Assembly (NCBI RefSeq): GCF_016908975.1
Contig: NZ_JAFBEX010000009.1
Coordinates: 124,001-188,000, forward strand
Length of the DNA stretch: 64,000 bases
DNA from: Neobacillus cucumis
GTDB lineage: Bacteria; Bacillota; Bacilli; Bacillales; Cytobacillaceae
Direction: 5' to 3'
A program made the translations under genes and the position numbers. Under the pieces are notes generated by a model. It was given only the letters and a program-made list of their open reading frames with translations, made no database searches and had not been told where the DNA came from. Shown in pieces: positions 18,258 through 27,257 of this stretch. How positions within the stretch are numbered: the first letter of the stretch is position 1; every line of letters starts with the position of its first letter.

Positions 18258-20240
18258 TTAATTGAACTGCATTTCACGTTGATTCGATTTGGTTGAATCG
18301 ATGGAAAGAGCGGCAAAGAAACCAGCCCTTACTGCGTTACCTACCTTTCCGATACAAACAACATCACCAACTAATCTAGTTTTATTCGGATATTTGGCTC
18401 GGATTAGATGTGATAATTCAGCATTTGGTTTCATACCAAAAGCATTAATGATGGTATCTGCTTTGATGAAGACCTCTGTACCATCTTCTTTCATTGCACA
18501 CAAGCCATTTTTCTCAAAAGAAAGAACACGATGTCCAGTTAAAGCCTGAACTTGATATTTGCTGAGCATGGGCATTAAAGAAGCGGAGTTAATGAAAAAA
18601 ACCTCTGGTGCTAGCGTATTCTGCATTTCCACAATGCTTACCTTTTTGCCCTCCATTGCCAACTCTAGGGCAAGATCACAGCCAGTTAAACCGCCACCCG
18701 TTATAACGATCTCATCACCTTTAACTAATTCTCTTTTCAAATGAGCATTAATCGCTCCAATCACATTTTCCCTATCTATCCCAGGAATTGACGGAATAAC
18801 CGGTACGGCTCCAGTACCTACAATAATTTGATCACAAAGTTCTAGCGCTGGATTATCAACTGTCACTAGCGAATTTAATTTAACTGTTACACCTAGTTGA
18901 GTTAGTTGATTGTCGTACCAACGAATTAATTCACGAAGTTTATTTTTGAATGGTGGTGTAGCCGCACTTGCAATCTGACCGCCTAACACGGATTCCTTCT
19001 CAAATAAGGTAACCGAATGTCCTTGAAGTGCAGCCACTCTGGCAGCTTCTAATCCAGCTGGTCCCCCTCCGATTACCACAATTTGTTTAGGTGAAGCTGT
19101 TTTTTCTATCGCAAATCTTTTTTCATTACAAGCTTGAATATTAACCGAACAGCTCAGCTTGGTTAATCTGCCGGCTATTCTGCCAATACACTCTTCATTA
19201 CAGCGAATACATGGACGTACATCTTCACGTCTGCCTTCGATTAACTTATGAGGCAAGTCAGGATCAGCAATGAGTGGGCGACCAAACATGACAAAATCAG
19301 CATCCCCTGATTCGATTAAGTTTAAGGCTGTTTCAGGAGTATGATTACCTGAGTTCAAAATAGGGATTGAAACAGCTTGACGGGCTGGTGCACAGACATA
19401 ATCCATACACGCATCACCTAAATAAGCCGGTGGAAAAATATAATCAATCGTCTCATAGGAGCCTGCATCGATATCAACTGCATCTACTCCAGCTGCTTCA
19501 AGCATTTTTAACATTTCCATACTTTCATCGATGGTTCTGCCGCCATTAAAACGATGGTCACAGGATATCCTAAATAGGATTGGCATATGAGGTCCTACTG
19601 CCCCACGAATTGATTGAACTATTTCTGTTGGGAAGCGCATCCGTTTTTCCAAGGTCCCGCCATATTCATCTTCCCGTTTATTCCAAATAGGAGACATAAA
19701 CTGATCAATCAGGTAACCTGCATGTCCATGGATTTCGATTGCATCAAAACCAGCAGCCTTGACCCGTTTTGCTGAATCGGCAAATTGTTTTAAAATAACT
19801 TGGATATCATCTACGCTTAAGGGACGACAGAGCATATCTGGATTAAAGGTGGATGGGATGGCTGAAGCCGAAACTGGTGGTTCCCCAAACATATTTGGAA
19901 AAGCATTTCTCCCTGTTCCACAACTAAGTTGTGCTACAATTTTGGTTCCATATTTTTGAACAGCTTCGCATACATCTGTTAACAATGGTATGACATAGTC
20001 TTTTTCTAGAATTCCTTCAAGTGATCCCTGGGCTAAATCTTCGGTTAAGAATTGGCAGCCCATAATAATCATACCCGCTCCTCCACGAGCGCGTGCTTCA
20101 AAATAATCAATTTCATCTACAGAGATTCTTCCATCAGGCGAAGCAGAGTTCGTTCCCATCGGCGACATAACAATTCGATTCTTTACTTCCATTTTCCCAA
20201 TGTTAAACGGTGTAAAAAGTTTGTCATAATCTTGTATCAT
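18258..20240 (-). CDS. OYE-type NADH:flavin oxidoreductase / FAD-dependent oxidoreductase with Fe-S site
   Basis: A 660-residue multi-domain enzyme like 2,4-dienoyl-CoA reductase and enoate reductases. Residues 1 to about 330 form an FMN-binding TIM barrel (MSPMGTN start, EIHGHAGYLIDQFMSP substrate-site histidines, RFP and GRPLIADPDLP phosphate site). The cluster motif CIRCNEEC plus a later C at spacing 11 binds [4Fe-4S]. The second half has two Rossmann folds, IGGGPAGLEAAR and ITGGGLTGCDLA, for FAD and NAD(P)H. It probably reduces an enoyl or other activated C=C substrate. It is monocistronic. Confidence 0.88.
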   Translation of the reverse strand: MIQDYDKLFTPFNIGKMEVKNRIVMSPMGTNSASPDGRISVDEIDYFEARARGGAGMIIMGCQFLTEDLAQGSLEGILEKDYVIPLLTDVCEAVQKYGTKIVAQLSCGTGRNAFPNMFGEPPVSASAIPSTFNPDMLCRPLSVDDIQVILKQFADSAKRVKAAGFDAIEIHGHAGYLIDQFMSPIWNKREDEYGGTLEKRMRFPTEIVQSIRGAVGPHMPILFRISCDHRFNGGRTIDESMEMLKMLEAAGVDAVDIDAGSYETIDYIFPPAYLGDACMDYVCAPARQAVSIPILNSGNHTPETALNLIESGDADFVMFGRPLIADPDLPHKLIEGRREDVRPCIRCNEECIGRIAGRLTKLSCSVNIQACNEKRFAIEKTASPKQIVVIGGGPAGLEAARVAALQGHSVTLFEKESVLGGQIASAATPPFKNKLRELIRWYDNQLTQLGVTVKLNSLVTVDNPALELCDQIIVGTGAVPVIPSIPGIDRENVIGAINAHLKRELVKGDEIVITGGGLTGCDLALELAMEGKKVSIVEMQNTLAPEVFFINSASLMPMLSKYQVQALTGHRVLSFEKNGLCAMKEDGTEVFIKADTIINAFGMKPNAELSHLIRAKYPNKTRLVGDVVCIGKVGNAVRAGFFAALSIDSTKSNQREMQFN

Positions 20241-20426
20241 GAAACCATTCCTCCAACTGTTGTAAGTTTTGTTCCCAAAATCAATACTAACAGTTAAATC
20301 ATGGAAAACTGTATGAGATTTATCACTAATTTTTTTGAATTATTGAGCCTTTCAAACATTGTTCAAAATTTCACAATTGATATTATAGCTTGTTAAAATT
20401 AAAAAGATCGCCTGATAGACGACCCA

Positions 20427-20759
20427 TTATTCGAAAGAATGGCCATTTAAGTAATATGCGGATGCCAAAAATACACTAAAGGCCACTTCGAGTTCTGCAA
20501 TGCCTTGTGATTGAAGATGTTTTGTGATGATGTTTGCAAATTGGTCTTTTATTTCCTGGCCTCGATCAAACCACTTTACCTCTATAAATGGAAATCCTTG
20601 GACTTCCCTATCATTAAATACAAAAGTAGATTGGACGATTTCTAGGGTAAAATTGTCGGTTTCACACTGACATAGCTCTGCAAGTTCTTCTACTAAAAGT
20701 GTACTGATTTTTTTCACTTGATCGACCGAGATTCCTTTAAAAATGAGTTGGGGCATCAT
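20427..20759 (-). CDS. DUF1904 family protein
   Basis: A 110-residue protein with the tautomerase-like beginning MPQLIFKGI and a beta-alpha-beta layout matching DUF1904. GGAGGAAAGA upstream of the ATG supports the start. Function unknown; the fold resembles 4-oxalocrotonate tautomerase, although the first residue after Met-Met is Pro, so a catalytic Pro would need an extra cleavage or start at the second Met. Confidence 0.8.
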   Translation of the reverse strand: MMPQLIFKGISVDQVKKISTLLVEELAELCQCETDNFTLEIVQSTFVFNDREVQGFPFIEVKWFDRGQEIKDQFANIITKHLQSQGIAELEVAFSVFLASAYYLNGHSFE

Positions 20760-20845
20760 TCTTTCCTCCAGAAAGGTATGTATAAGTCATTTTTATTTTA
20801 ACAACTCCTACTACTTTTTCCAACTCATAAAAACATAACTGAATG

Positions 20846-20891
20846 AAAAAAACAAAACGCTAAATTCTATTTAATTAGAATTTAGCGTTTT
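20846..20891 (-). terminator. terminator of the tRNA-Thr/tRNA-Asn/SRP unit
   Basis: A perfect stem of 17 or more bp (minus strand CAAAACGCTAAATTCTA and its complement) with an ATTAAA loop is followed by TTTTTTT on the minus strand. Confidence 0.9.
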
Positions 20892-20907
20892 GTTTTCGTC
20901 CTATGTA

Positions 20908-20984
20908 ATAGTTCACACAATTTCACTAGTTAAGGCTGCTGCGTTCCCGCCCTGACCTAGTTCCTAGTGTCCTTGTTGAACTAT
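20908..20984 (-). ncRNA. ffs: small-type SRP RNA hairpin, copy 1
   Basis: The minus strand folds into one 77-nt hairpin. Its outer stem is ATAGTTCA/TGAACTAT, the middle stem contains AGGACACTAGG/CTAGTG, and the tip is a signal recognition particle domain IV. GGTCAG and AGCAGCC form the conserved symmetric loop, and GCG-GGAA-CGC forms the stem with the invariant GGAA tetraloop. Against the E. coli 4.5S tip two base pairs differ by compensatory changes while UCAG, GGAA and GCAGC are kept. It follows tRNA-Asn by 2 nt and precedes a strong terminator, so it is probably cut from a common transcript. Bacillus normally uses a long 270-nt scRNA encoded elsewhere. Confidence 0.85.
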
Positions 20985-20986
20985 GA

Positions 20987-21058
20987 CTCCGCAGGTAGGA
21001 CTCGAACCTACGACCGATCGGTTAACAGCCGATAGCTCTACCACTGAGCTACTGCGGA
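20987..21058 (-). tRNA. tRNA-Asn (anticodon GTT), copy 1
   Basis: A full cloverleaf: acceptor TCCGCAG/CTGCGGA with discriminator G, D-arm GCTC/GAGC, anticodon stem ATCGG/CCGAT around loop CTGTTAA, and T-arm GTAGG/CCTAC with TTCGAGT. CCA is not encoded (GTCA follows). Confidence 0.97.
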
Positions 21059-21091
21059 ATAATTAGTTGTTTTGCTATCGCAAAAAAACTC

Positions 21092-21167
<76 letters not shown>

Positions 21168-21261
21168 AAATTATTTTCTTCAAATTATGATTATATTTTA
21201 CACAATTCCTGAGCGATTTACAACATTTTTTTTAAAAAGGCTGTGTTAATTTTAAATGTTT

Positions 21262-21362
21262 ATTGCAGCGAAGGGCGGCTTCGCTTTCCGGGGGCGTGCC
21301 GGGGAGCGACCTTGGCGATGAAAGCGACTGCGGGGTCTCCCCGGCCCCGTACTCCGGTTATG
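21262..21362. repeat. GC-rich intergenic repeat of Bacillus type
   Basis: About 100 bp are far more GC-rich than the surroundings, with CTTCGCTTTCCGGGGGCGTG, GGGGAGCGACC, TGCGGGGTCTCCCC and GGCCCCGTACTCC. The wording matches a class of dispersed intergenic elements I know from Bacillus genomes. It contains several short inverted repeats (CGGGGAG/CTCCCCG). It separates the tRNA-Thr promoter region from the levB 3' end and could act as a terminator. Confidence 0.65.
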
Positions 21363-21398
21363 ATTTTAAATTCTGGGACTTGGAATCAGTCTAATCTA

Positions 21399-22976
21399 TT
21401 ACAACTTTAGATGTTTTACAACGATATTTTTAAATACTGCTGTCCCTCCTTCAGAAAAAAGCGTGATAGCTTGATCAGTTGCCTTAGGGAAAATTAAATT
21501 AGAATGAACAACCATTCCTTCATCCACGAAAACTTCTATACTTGATCGATCGATAAGAATCTTTAAATGTACATTCTTTTTGCTGACATCAAATGGCGCC
21601 TTACTCTCCAAGTACTGCTTGCTTGGATCAGGTTGACCTGTAAACGCCCGATTGACGTATGAATAATGTTGCTCGACAAAAATACCGACATCGACGTGCC
21701 GGCGTTTGTCGGCAGATTCTCTAAGCCTTATCCCAGCATTTTTGAGGTCAGTCCAAGAAATATCTGTTTCAAGCAGATAGACATCCCCTGTAATGTGGAG
21801 TGTTTTAGTGCCTTTTACTTTCAATTGTTTAATATAATCTTTTGATTTCGCCAGATTATTTATCGCTTCTATTGGCTTAGAAGTTAACACATAATTGTTT
21901 CTGCCAGTAGATTTTAGTTGAATTTCTCGAACAATCGAATCCATGCCGTTAAAACCTTCTTTCAACGTGGGGGTATGGTTGGCGTAATCCCATTTATTCA
22001 TCCATGCGAGAGCATAGCGCTTTTTCAATGGATTGCTCTTTTTTTCTTCTTCAAAGGTCACACCTCCGTACCAGTCAAAACCATAATCTAACCATTTAGG
22101 TTCGAATTGATCAGGGAAGAATTCCACTCCATTAAAACTTCCTGTCCAATAGCCATATGTGTTTGGCTTGTCGATTGCTTTTCCGTTAGCGCTAGCGCCA
22201 AGTACCCATTTGAATGTTCCGTCATTTGCTTGCATTAAGTAGAAATCAGGGCATTCCAGGGTTCCGATCTTTTCCGTTAAGAAGCTGCTAAGATAGTGCC
22301 AGGATATTAAGTTGCGTGACTCATAAAACCCTATTTTTCCTCCTTCTGCCAGAACCATTACCCATTTATGATCACGACTGTCCCAGATGATTTTCGGATC
22401 TCTAAAATCCTTTGTACCCGGATTGGCCATTATCGGGGTATCACTATAAGAGTTAAACGTCATTCCGTTGTCTTTGCTGTACCAAAGAAATTGTTCCTGC
22501 TTTCCGCCGTTGGCAGAAGGCTGCGTGACAATCGCAACAATCGCGCCACGGCCAAATCCCGCGGTATTTTCCCAGTCTACAACAGCAGACCCCGACCACG
22601 GATCTCCATTTTTATTGGTATACTTCGGGATGGCAATCCCTTTATCTGTCCAGTGTAGTAAATCTTCGGATGTTGCATGCCGCCATTCGGTACCATTTCC
22701 ATCTGGATAGTCTTTGTTATAAAGGTAATAGTAATGATACTTCCCTCCAAAAAAGATGGGTCTTTGCGGATCATTTTTCCATTTGTCTGGAACGGAAAAG
22801 TGGTATTGGGGCCGGTATCCATTCCCTTTGGCGGGCATTGATAAACGGTACAGTTTACTTTTAGGATGTTCTATTTTCATCTTTATTGCTTTGTTGTGTT
22901 GGTCAATTAGTAGAACAGTTACAATGGCTAGGAACAGACTATAAATTAACAAAGCGAACTTTCTTTTTTTCATCAT
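21399..22976 (-). CDS. levB: GH32 levanase (LevB-like endolevanase)
   Basis: A 525-residue secreted or membrane-anchored glycoside hydrolase family 32 enzyme. A signal/anchor helix lies at residues 7-24. The five-bladed propeller carries WKNDPQRP with nucleophile D69, FRDPK near 193 (transition-state stabiliser) and ECPDFY near 243 (acid/base Glu). A C-terminal beta-sandwich contains IDRSSIEVFVDEG. It hydrolyses levan to levanbiose or short fructans. The location right after sacB repeats the Bacillus subtilis sacB-levB arrangement, which supports LevB over SacC. A hairpin sits between the two genes. Confidence 0.85.
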   Translation of the reverse strand: MMKKRKFALLIYSLFLAIVTVLLIDQHNKAIKMKIEHPKSKLYRLSMPAKGNGYRPQYHFSVPDKWKNDPQRPIFFGGKYHYYYLYNKDYPDGNGTEWRHATSEDLLHWTDKGIAIPKYTNKNGDPWSGSAVVDWENTAGFGRGAIVAIVTQPSANGGKQEQFLWYSKDNGMTFNSYSDTPIMANPGTKDFRDPKIIWDSRDHKWVMVLAEGGKIGFYESRNLISWHYLSSFLTEKIGTLECPDFYLMQANDGTFKWVLGASANGKAIDKPNTYGYWTGSFNGVEFFPDQFEPKWLDYGFDWYGGVTFEEEKKSNPLKKRYALAWMNKWDYANHTPTLKEGFNGMDSIVREIQLKSTGRNNYVLTSKPIEAINNLAKSKDYIKQLKVKGTKTLHITGDVYLLETDISWTDLKNAGIRLRESADKRRHVDVGIFVEQHYSYVNRAFTGQPDPSKQYLESKAPFDVSKKNVHLKILIDRSSIEVFVDEGMVVHSNLIFPKATDQAITLFSEGGTAVFKNIVVKHLKL

Positions 22977-22989
22977 TTATCACCACTTG

Positions 22990-23038
22990 ATAGAAAAAAA
23001 GAAAATGCCTGCTAAAACAGTGACATTTTCTTTTTTAT
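22990..23038 (-). terminator. AT-rich hairpin between sacB and levB
   Basis: An inverted repeat (AAAAAAAGAAAATG at the low-coordinate side, CATTTTCTTTTTT at the other) with an inner partial stem. On the minus strand it is a hairpin with a T-rich 3' side, about 20 bp after the sacB stop. It probably lowers read-through into levB. Confidence 0.6.
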
Positions 23039-23054
23039 TTGCTTGGTTTATTGG

Positions 23055-24530
23055 TTAATGGTTAATGGTTAATTGACCTTGTTCAAGAATGCTATTTTGT
23101 ACAACAGATGTGTTAGAACCTTTAATGTTAAGTAAAAAGCTTGGAGCAAAAGTAGAATGCTTGTCTGGATAGAAGCCTCTATTCGTCATATAACTTGTGA
23201 TTACCACATTATTACCTTCAGGTTGCGGTATAGCAAAATGAGAGTAAGTAAATGTGAGATCAGCAGGATCAAGATTCATATTCAATACAAGTCCAGTTTC
23301 ATTTAACGGTTTAAATGGACCATTTAAGGAATCGGCTACGAACCCTAGCATATAAACATCTTTGTCGTTAATTCCATCAATCGTCATTTTGGAACCTCTT
23401 GAATCTGTGAATAGATACCATTTATTGTTCATTTTAAATATATTGGCACGTTCGATTTCATCTGTTACTGTGTTTGACGCAATTAATGGTTTCATAACAC
23501 TTTTCACTGTATAGTCATCATTTAATTCCACAATGCCTAATGCACCATTCGCTAAAGAAGCAACTTGTTTTTTAGGACTTTGTAACAGATTATTTTTTTC
23601 ATTTTGGAAAAAGACGTTACTGCCGCCATAATATGCTTTATTATTGAAAGATTGATCACCTTGATAACCATCTGAGGTTCCAGTATTGGCTTCAAAGACA
23701 AGATATTTATGACCATTATCTTCAACATAGTGAGGATCTCTTAAGGTATGGTTATCACCTGAAACCCATTTGCCTTCATCGATAAATTGCTGAATATTTT
23801 GATAAACTGTACCGTCTCCGCCATCAAAGACAGATTTATGATCAGAAACTCCATCAACTTTCAGAGTGACTGCATCCGGCTGAGATAAATTAACTTGAGC
23901 AGTTGATATAATCTGGTTACCAGCGCCAGTTCCACCATCTTCAGGAGAACCTGAGTAATCTGTATAGAATAAACGGACTTTGCCATCTTTAGTTAAGGTA
24001 GCAGAACCTGACCACTCCTGTGTTTGATATTTTAGATATGGGTCATTGGGAACAAATTTATCACTATCTTTAAATACTCTTCCCGCATTTTTCCAGCTAT
24101 CAATCGATGTATCACCGATCTTTTGATAGAATAAATAAATAGAAGTATCATTACTGTCTTTTGGGTCACCTGCTAAAGCGAAAACGATATGGTATCCATG
24201 ATAATTTGCCGCAGTACCATCAGCATTTTGCAGTGGCCAGCTATCCCATACATCTAAATCGATTAAGTTCCCTGACTTATCATACCCTTTTGCCGAATTA
24301 ATGTTTTTGATTGCTGATGCATTGAATTGAGGCACTTTAAATTGAGGACTGTTTTGTTGTCCTGGGATTTTTAGCATGTCAGCTCGCGTAATATGGGCAA
24401 AACCAAAGTCTTCCTTGTAATCCCCGCTGTTCATTTCCTGTGCAAAAATCTTCGGTCCGCCTGCTCCTACTAATATCGCAGTACTGAAGGTTACAGCAGC
24501 TGCTTTTTTCGTCAATCTTTTGAAGTTCAT
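23055..24530 (-). CDS. sacB: levansucrase
   Basis: A 491-residue secreted GH68 enzyme that splits sucrose and polymerises fructose into levan. A signal peptide with hydrophobic core at about 10-24 and AxA-like end (KIFAQE) is present. Catalytic residues follow the family: nucleophile D96 in VWDSWP, stabiliser Asp in LRDPHYVED, and acid/base Glu in DEIERAN. Length is normal (about 473 in B. subtilis) with a small N-terminal difference. The ATG has GGGAGGAAG upstream. A TATAAT -10 box lies at 24596-24601 without a good -35, so an activator or antiterminator may be needed; no clear SacY-type RAT hairpin was seen. Confidence 0.95.
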   Translation of the reverse strand: MNFKRLTKKAAAVTFSTAILVGAGGPKIFAQEMNSGDYKEDFGFAHITRADMLKIPGQQNSPQFKVPQFNASAIKNINSAKGYDKSGNLIDLDVWDSWPLQNADGTAANYHGYHIVFALAGDPKDSNDTSIYLFYQKIGDTSIDSWKNAGRVFKDSDKFVPNDPYLKYQTQEWSGSATLTKDGKVRLFYTDYSGSPEDGGTGAGNQIISTAQVNLSQPDAVTLKVDGVSDHKSVFDGGDGTVYQNIQQFIDEGKWVSGDNHTLRDPHYVEDNGHKYLVFEANTGTSDGYQGDQSFNNKAYYGGSNVFFQNEKNNLLQSPKKQVASLANGALGIVELNDDYTVKSVMKPLIASNTVTDEIERANIFKMNNKWYLFTDSRGSKMTIDGINDKDVYMLGFVADSLNGPFKPLNETGLVLNMNLDPADLTFTYSHFAIPQPEGNNVVITSYMTNRGFYPDKHSTFAPSFLLNIKGSNTSVVQNSILEQGQLTINH

Positions 24531-24675
24531 TGTCTTCCTCCCTGGATATGTATGAATTGGATAAGAAAGCTTGTAATCGTTTCTTATTAATGAAAATTAT
24601 AGAGGAGGAAGAAAGGTTTGGGGATGGCATGGATTGATTAGAATTTCGTCTTAAATTGATATAGGGATGCTACCA

Positions 24676-24703
24676 AATAAATAAAGCCCCCAAACGGAGG
24701 CAA
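24676..24703 (-). terminator. terminator of the YesM/YesN/binding-protein operon
   Basis: On the minus strand GCCTCC and GGGGGC pair around GTTT, followed by TTTATTTATTT. Confidence 0.75.
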
Positions 24704-24709
24704 ATGAAT

Positions 24710-26005
24710 TTATTTCAAAGTGGACCTGGCCTTATCCCAGGATTTTTGAAATTCTTCTAGTAATTGCTCACGAGTAAGCTGTTTTCTTACGTACATCTGC
24801 ATCGCCAGTCCGAACTCTTCTCTTACACCTACCGGGAAGTCCGGCCAATTGGAATCTAGTATTTTCCCAGCTTGGTAGTAGGCAATTACATCACGAGCCA
24901 GCGGTCCTAAATGGTCCACTTTTATATTTTTAAACGCAGGAATAAATTTGAACTCATTGGTCATAAAACTTTTCCCTTGCTTAGAGGAAACCATCCAGTT
25001 TAAGAATTTCTTAGCTTCCCTCTTCTTCTCGGGTGTGGTTTGTTTGTTGACCACCCAATAGTTCGGTACACTGACGACTAAGGCGTCATTCTTGCTTTCA
25101 TCATTAATGGACATGGGCAGAAATCCGATATTCATATTTGGCGAAATCTGGTCAAGCATAGGCTGCACCCAGTTTCCCTGCTGAATCATTGCTGCTTTTC
25201 CTGTGGCAAATAAATTGACTTCCATATTGTAATCCGTGGAGAGCGGATTGGTACTTCCATATTTTAATGTAATGTCCAGAAGGTGGATGGTATCTTTAAA
25301 TGTTTGATTGTTAGTAATCTTTTCTGTTCCGTTATTTAAGGCTGCTATAAAAGCGGGTGGTTCTTCCTGCCGTGCAAAGGCAATATTCAACAAATGGACA
25401 CCCAGTTTCCACTCCTCGTAATAGCCGGTTGCGAAAGGCGTTATGCCTGCTTTCTGCAATTGTTTGGCTACTGCTATTAATTCAGTCAACGTTTTAGGAA
25501 CGGATATAATACCTGCCTTTTTAAATAAATCCTTATTATAAATGAAACCATATCCCTCCAGGTTTAGCGGCATTCCGTAAATTTTTCGATTAAAATACAT
25601 TGGTTTTAAAGCTGCTGGATAGGCATATTTAATCCATGGCTGATCAGATAGATCCTCCAAGTAGTTCTTCCAAAGGATCGCATTTTGATACCCGGTATTC
25701 GTAAAAATATCAGGACCATTGCCTGAAGAAATCTGTGCCATCAGATCGCTTAAATCGTCTGCAGCACCGCCAACCGTTTGAATCTTGATTTCTATCTTTG
25801 GATTTTCCTTTTCATAAACGGCTGCCATTTGTTCAAACTGCTTAGAAATTTCTACTTTTGGATTCCGAATATGCAGCGTAAGCTTATGTATTGGGTTTTT
25901 GGCTTCTTTTGGCTTCGGCTCTTTCACACTAGTCGTTCCACATACTGAGAGAGAAAGACTCAAGATGGTTAAACAAACCATGTGTAATCGTAAAATCCTT
26001 TTCAT
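24710..26005 (-). CDS. sugar-type extracellular solute-binding lipoprotein (family 1), transporter-less
   Basis: A 431-residue lipoprotein with a signal peptide and lipobox ending LSVC at C22. The rest is a family 1 (maltose-type) solute-binding fold, with GPDIFTNTGYQNAILW, the hinge region MYFNRKIYGMPLNLEGYGFIYNKDLFKKAG, and KREAKKFLNWMVSSKQGK near the end. It would bind a sugar at the outer membrane face of the cell wall space. No ABC permease or ATPase gene is near. It is the third gene of a kinase-regulator-binding protein operon, so a sensing role with the YesM-type kinase is a reasonable inference. sacB and levB lie next downstream. Confidence 0.85.
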   Translation of the reverse strand: MKRILRLHMVCLTILSLSLSVCGTTSVKEPKPKEAKNPIHKLTLHIRNPKVEISKQFEQMAAVYEKENPKIEIKIQTVGGAADDLSDLMAQISSGNGPDIFTNTGYQNAILWKNYLEDLSDQPWIKYAYPAALKPMYFNRKIYGMPLNLEGYGFIYNKDLFKKAGIISVPKTLTELIAVAKQLQKAGITPFATGYYEEWKLGVHLLNIAFARQEEPPAFIAALNNGTEKITNNQTFKDTIHLLDITLKYGSTNPLSTDYNMEVNLFATGKAAMIQQGNWVQPMLDQISPNMNIGFLPMSINDESKNDALVVSVPNYWVVNKQTTPEKKREAKKFLNWMVSSKQGKSFMTNEFKFIPAFKNIKVDHLGPLARDVIAYYQAGKILDSNWPDFPVGVREEFGLAMQMYVRKQLTREQLLEEFQKSWDKARSTLK

Positions 26006-26049
26006 TCCTATCCCCCATTTATATAATAATTGGAAAATGTAGCCACGTA

Positions 26050-27240
26050 TCAGAAGCCCCCGGTTTGTTGCTTTTTTATATCGTTTCGGTATTCAAAAGG
26101 GGTGAAACCCGTGATTTTTTTGAATAGTTTTGAGAAGTATTTCTCATCCTGGTATCCGAGCATCAGTGATATAGAAAGGATACTTTCATCCGATTCTCTT
26201 AACCTTGATTTTGCCTGATCAATACGTAGTTTCGTCATGTATTTGGACAGAGTCATGCCTGTTTCTTGTTTGAACTTTCTGGAAATATGTTCACGACTTA
26301 AGAAAAAACGGCTTGAAAGCTTTTCGAGGTTCAACTCTTCCATGTAATAGGTTTCTACATATTGAACAATATTCCGCATCCGGCAGGCATTATCTAAATC
26401 GTTTAAACGGTGAATCGCTCTGAACTGTTGATCTTCCAACTTCAATTGCAAAGCTTTATAGGAAATTGGTAAACCCTCCAATGACTTCAAAGATTCACCT
26501 TCTACAAGACGAACAGGAATTTCAAACTGCTGGCTGATCCATTCTTCAACAGATAACCAGATTCCTTTTACAGTAATCACCAAACAAAGACTATGATCAT
26601 TCTGAAGTTCAAAGGCATTTCCCCATTCTTGATGTTCGAGCTCCTCGGCTAACAGCTGGATATATGGGGCCGAATGATGCATTTGGTAAAAAGAAATAAG
26701 GGTAAGATCAAATTCATCAGCCGTTGGCAGAGAAGAAGCAACTTCGGCGGGGTCGAAATACTCCCCTAGGCAAACCTCTGTGACCATTTGATTGAGACGG
26801 AGTCTTTTCACATCGTCATATACGCCCGCTTCTTTGTATTTACGGTCTGTTTCTTCATTTGCCCATGATTTTACCGCCTCCGCTAAGGTGTGATTAAAAG
26901 GCTCCGCTTCAATTGGTTTTAGTAAATAATCGAAGCTGTTGTGCTTAATGGCTTTTCTCATAAAGGAATAATCGTCAAATCCTGTTATGAAAATGATTTT
27001 GCCGGGATAAGAAATGCTATCAAGCCATTCAATCATTTCAATCCCGTTCATGCCAGGCATTTTGACATCTGTAAGAATAATCTCTGGTTTCTCCTTCTGT
27101 ATGATATTTTTTGCTTCAACCCCGTTTCTTGCTTCCAAAAGCTCTGTAATACCATTACTCTCCCACTGGCCCAATTGGCGTATGACATAACGGACGTTGA
27201 ACTCATCATCTACAATGAGAGTTTTCATTCCCATATTCAT
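26050..27240 (-). CDS. YesN-like response regulator with AraC-type DNA-binding domain
   Basis: A 396-residue regulator. The receiver domain (1 to about 120) has the acidic residues in IVDDEFNVR, acceptor Asp in ILTDVKMPGMNG, and Lys in YLLKPIEAEP. A middle linker of about 160 residues is followed by two AraC-type helix-turn-helix motifs (LEKLSSRFFLSREHISRKFK and ISLMLGYQDEKYFSKLFKK). It is encoded 17 bp downstream of its kinase. I infer control of carbohydrate genes, with the adjacent sacB-levB as candidate targets. Confidence 0.9.
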   Translation of the reverse strand: MNMGMKTLIVDDEFNVRYVIRQLGQWESNGITELLEARNGVEAKNIIQKEKPEIILTDVKMPGMNGIEMIEWLDSISYPGKIIFITGFDDYSFMRKAIKHNSFDYLLKPIEAEPFNHTLAEAVKSWANEETDRKYKEAGVYDDVKRLRLNQMVTEVCLGEYFDPAEVASSLPTADEFDLTLISFYQMHHSAPYIQLLAEELEHQEWGNAFELQNDHSLCLVITVKGIWLSVEEWISQQFEIPVRLVEGESLKSLEGLPISYKALQLKLEDQQFRAIHRLNDLDNACRMRNIVQYVETYYMEELNLEKLSSRFFLSREHISRKFKQETGMTLSKYMTKLRIDQAKSRLRESDESILSISLMLGYQDEKYFSKLFKKITGFTPFEYRNDIKKQQTGGF

Positions 27241-27257
27241 CTCCTTGCTGGTGATTT

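Noticed and set aside
24531..24709. SacY/SacT-type antiterminator (RAT) hairpin before sacB
   Set aside because: No RAT-like sequence overlapping a terminator was recognised, so sacB control by antitermination cannot be claimed.
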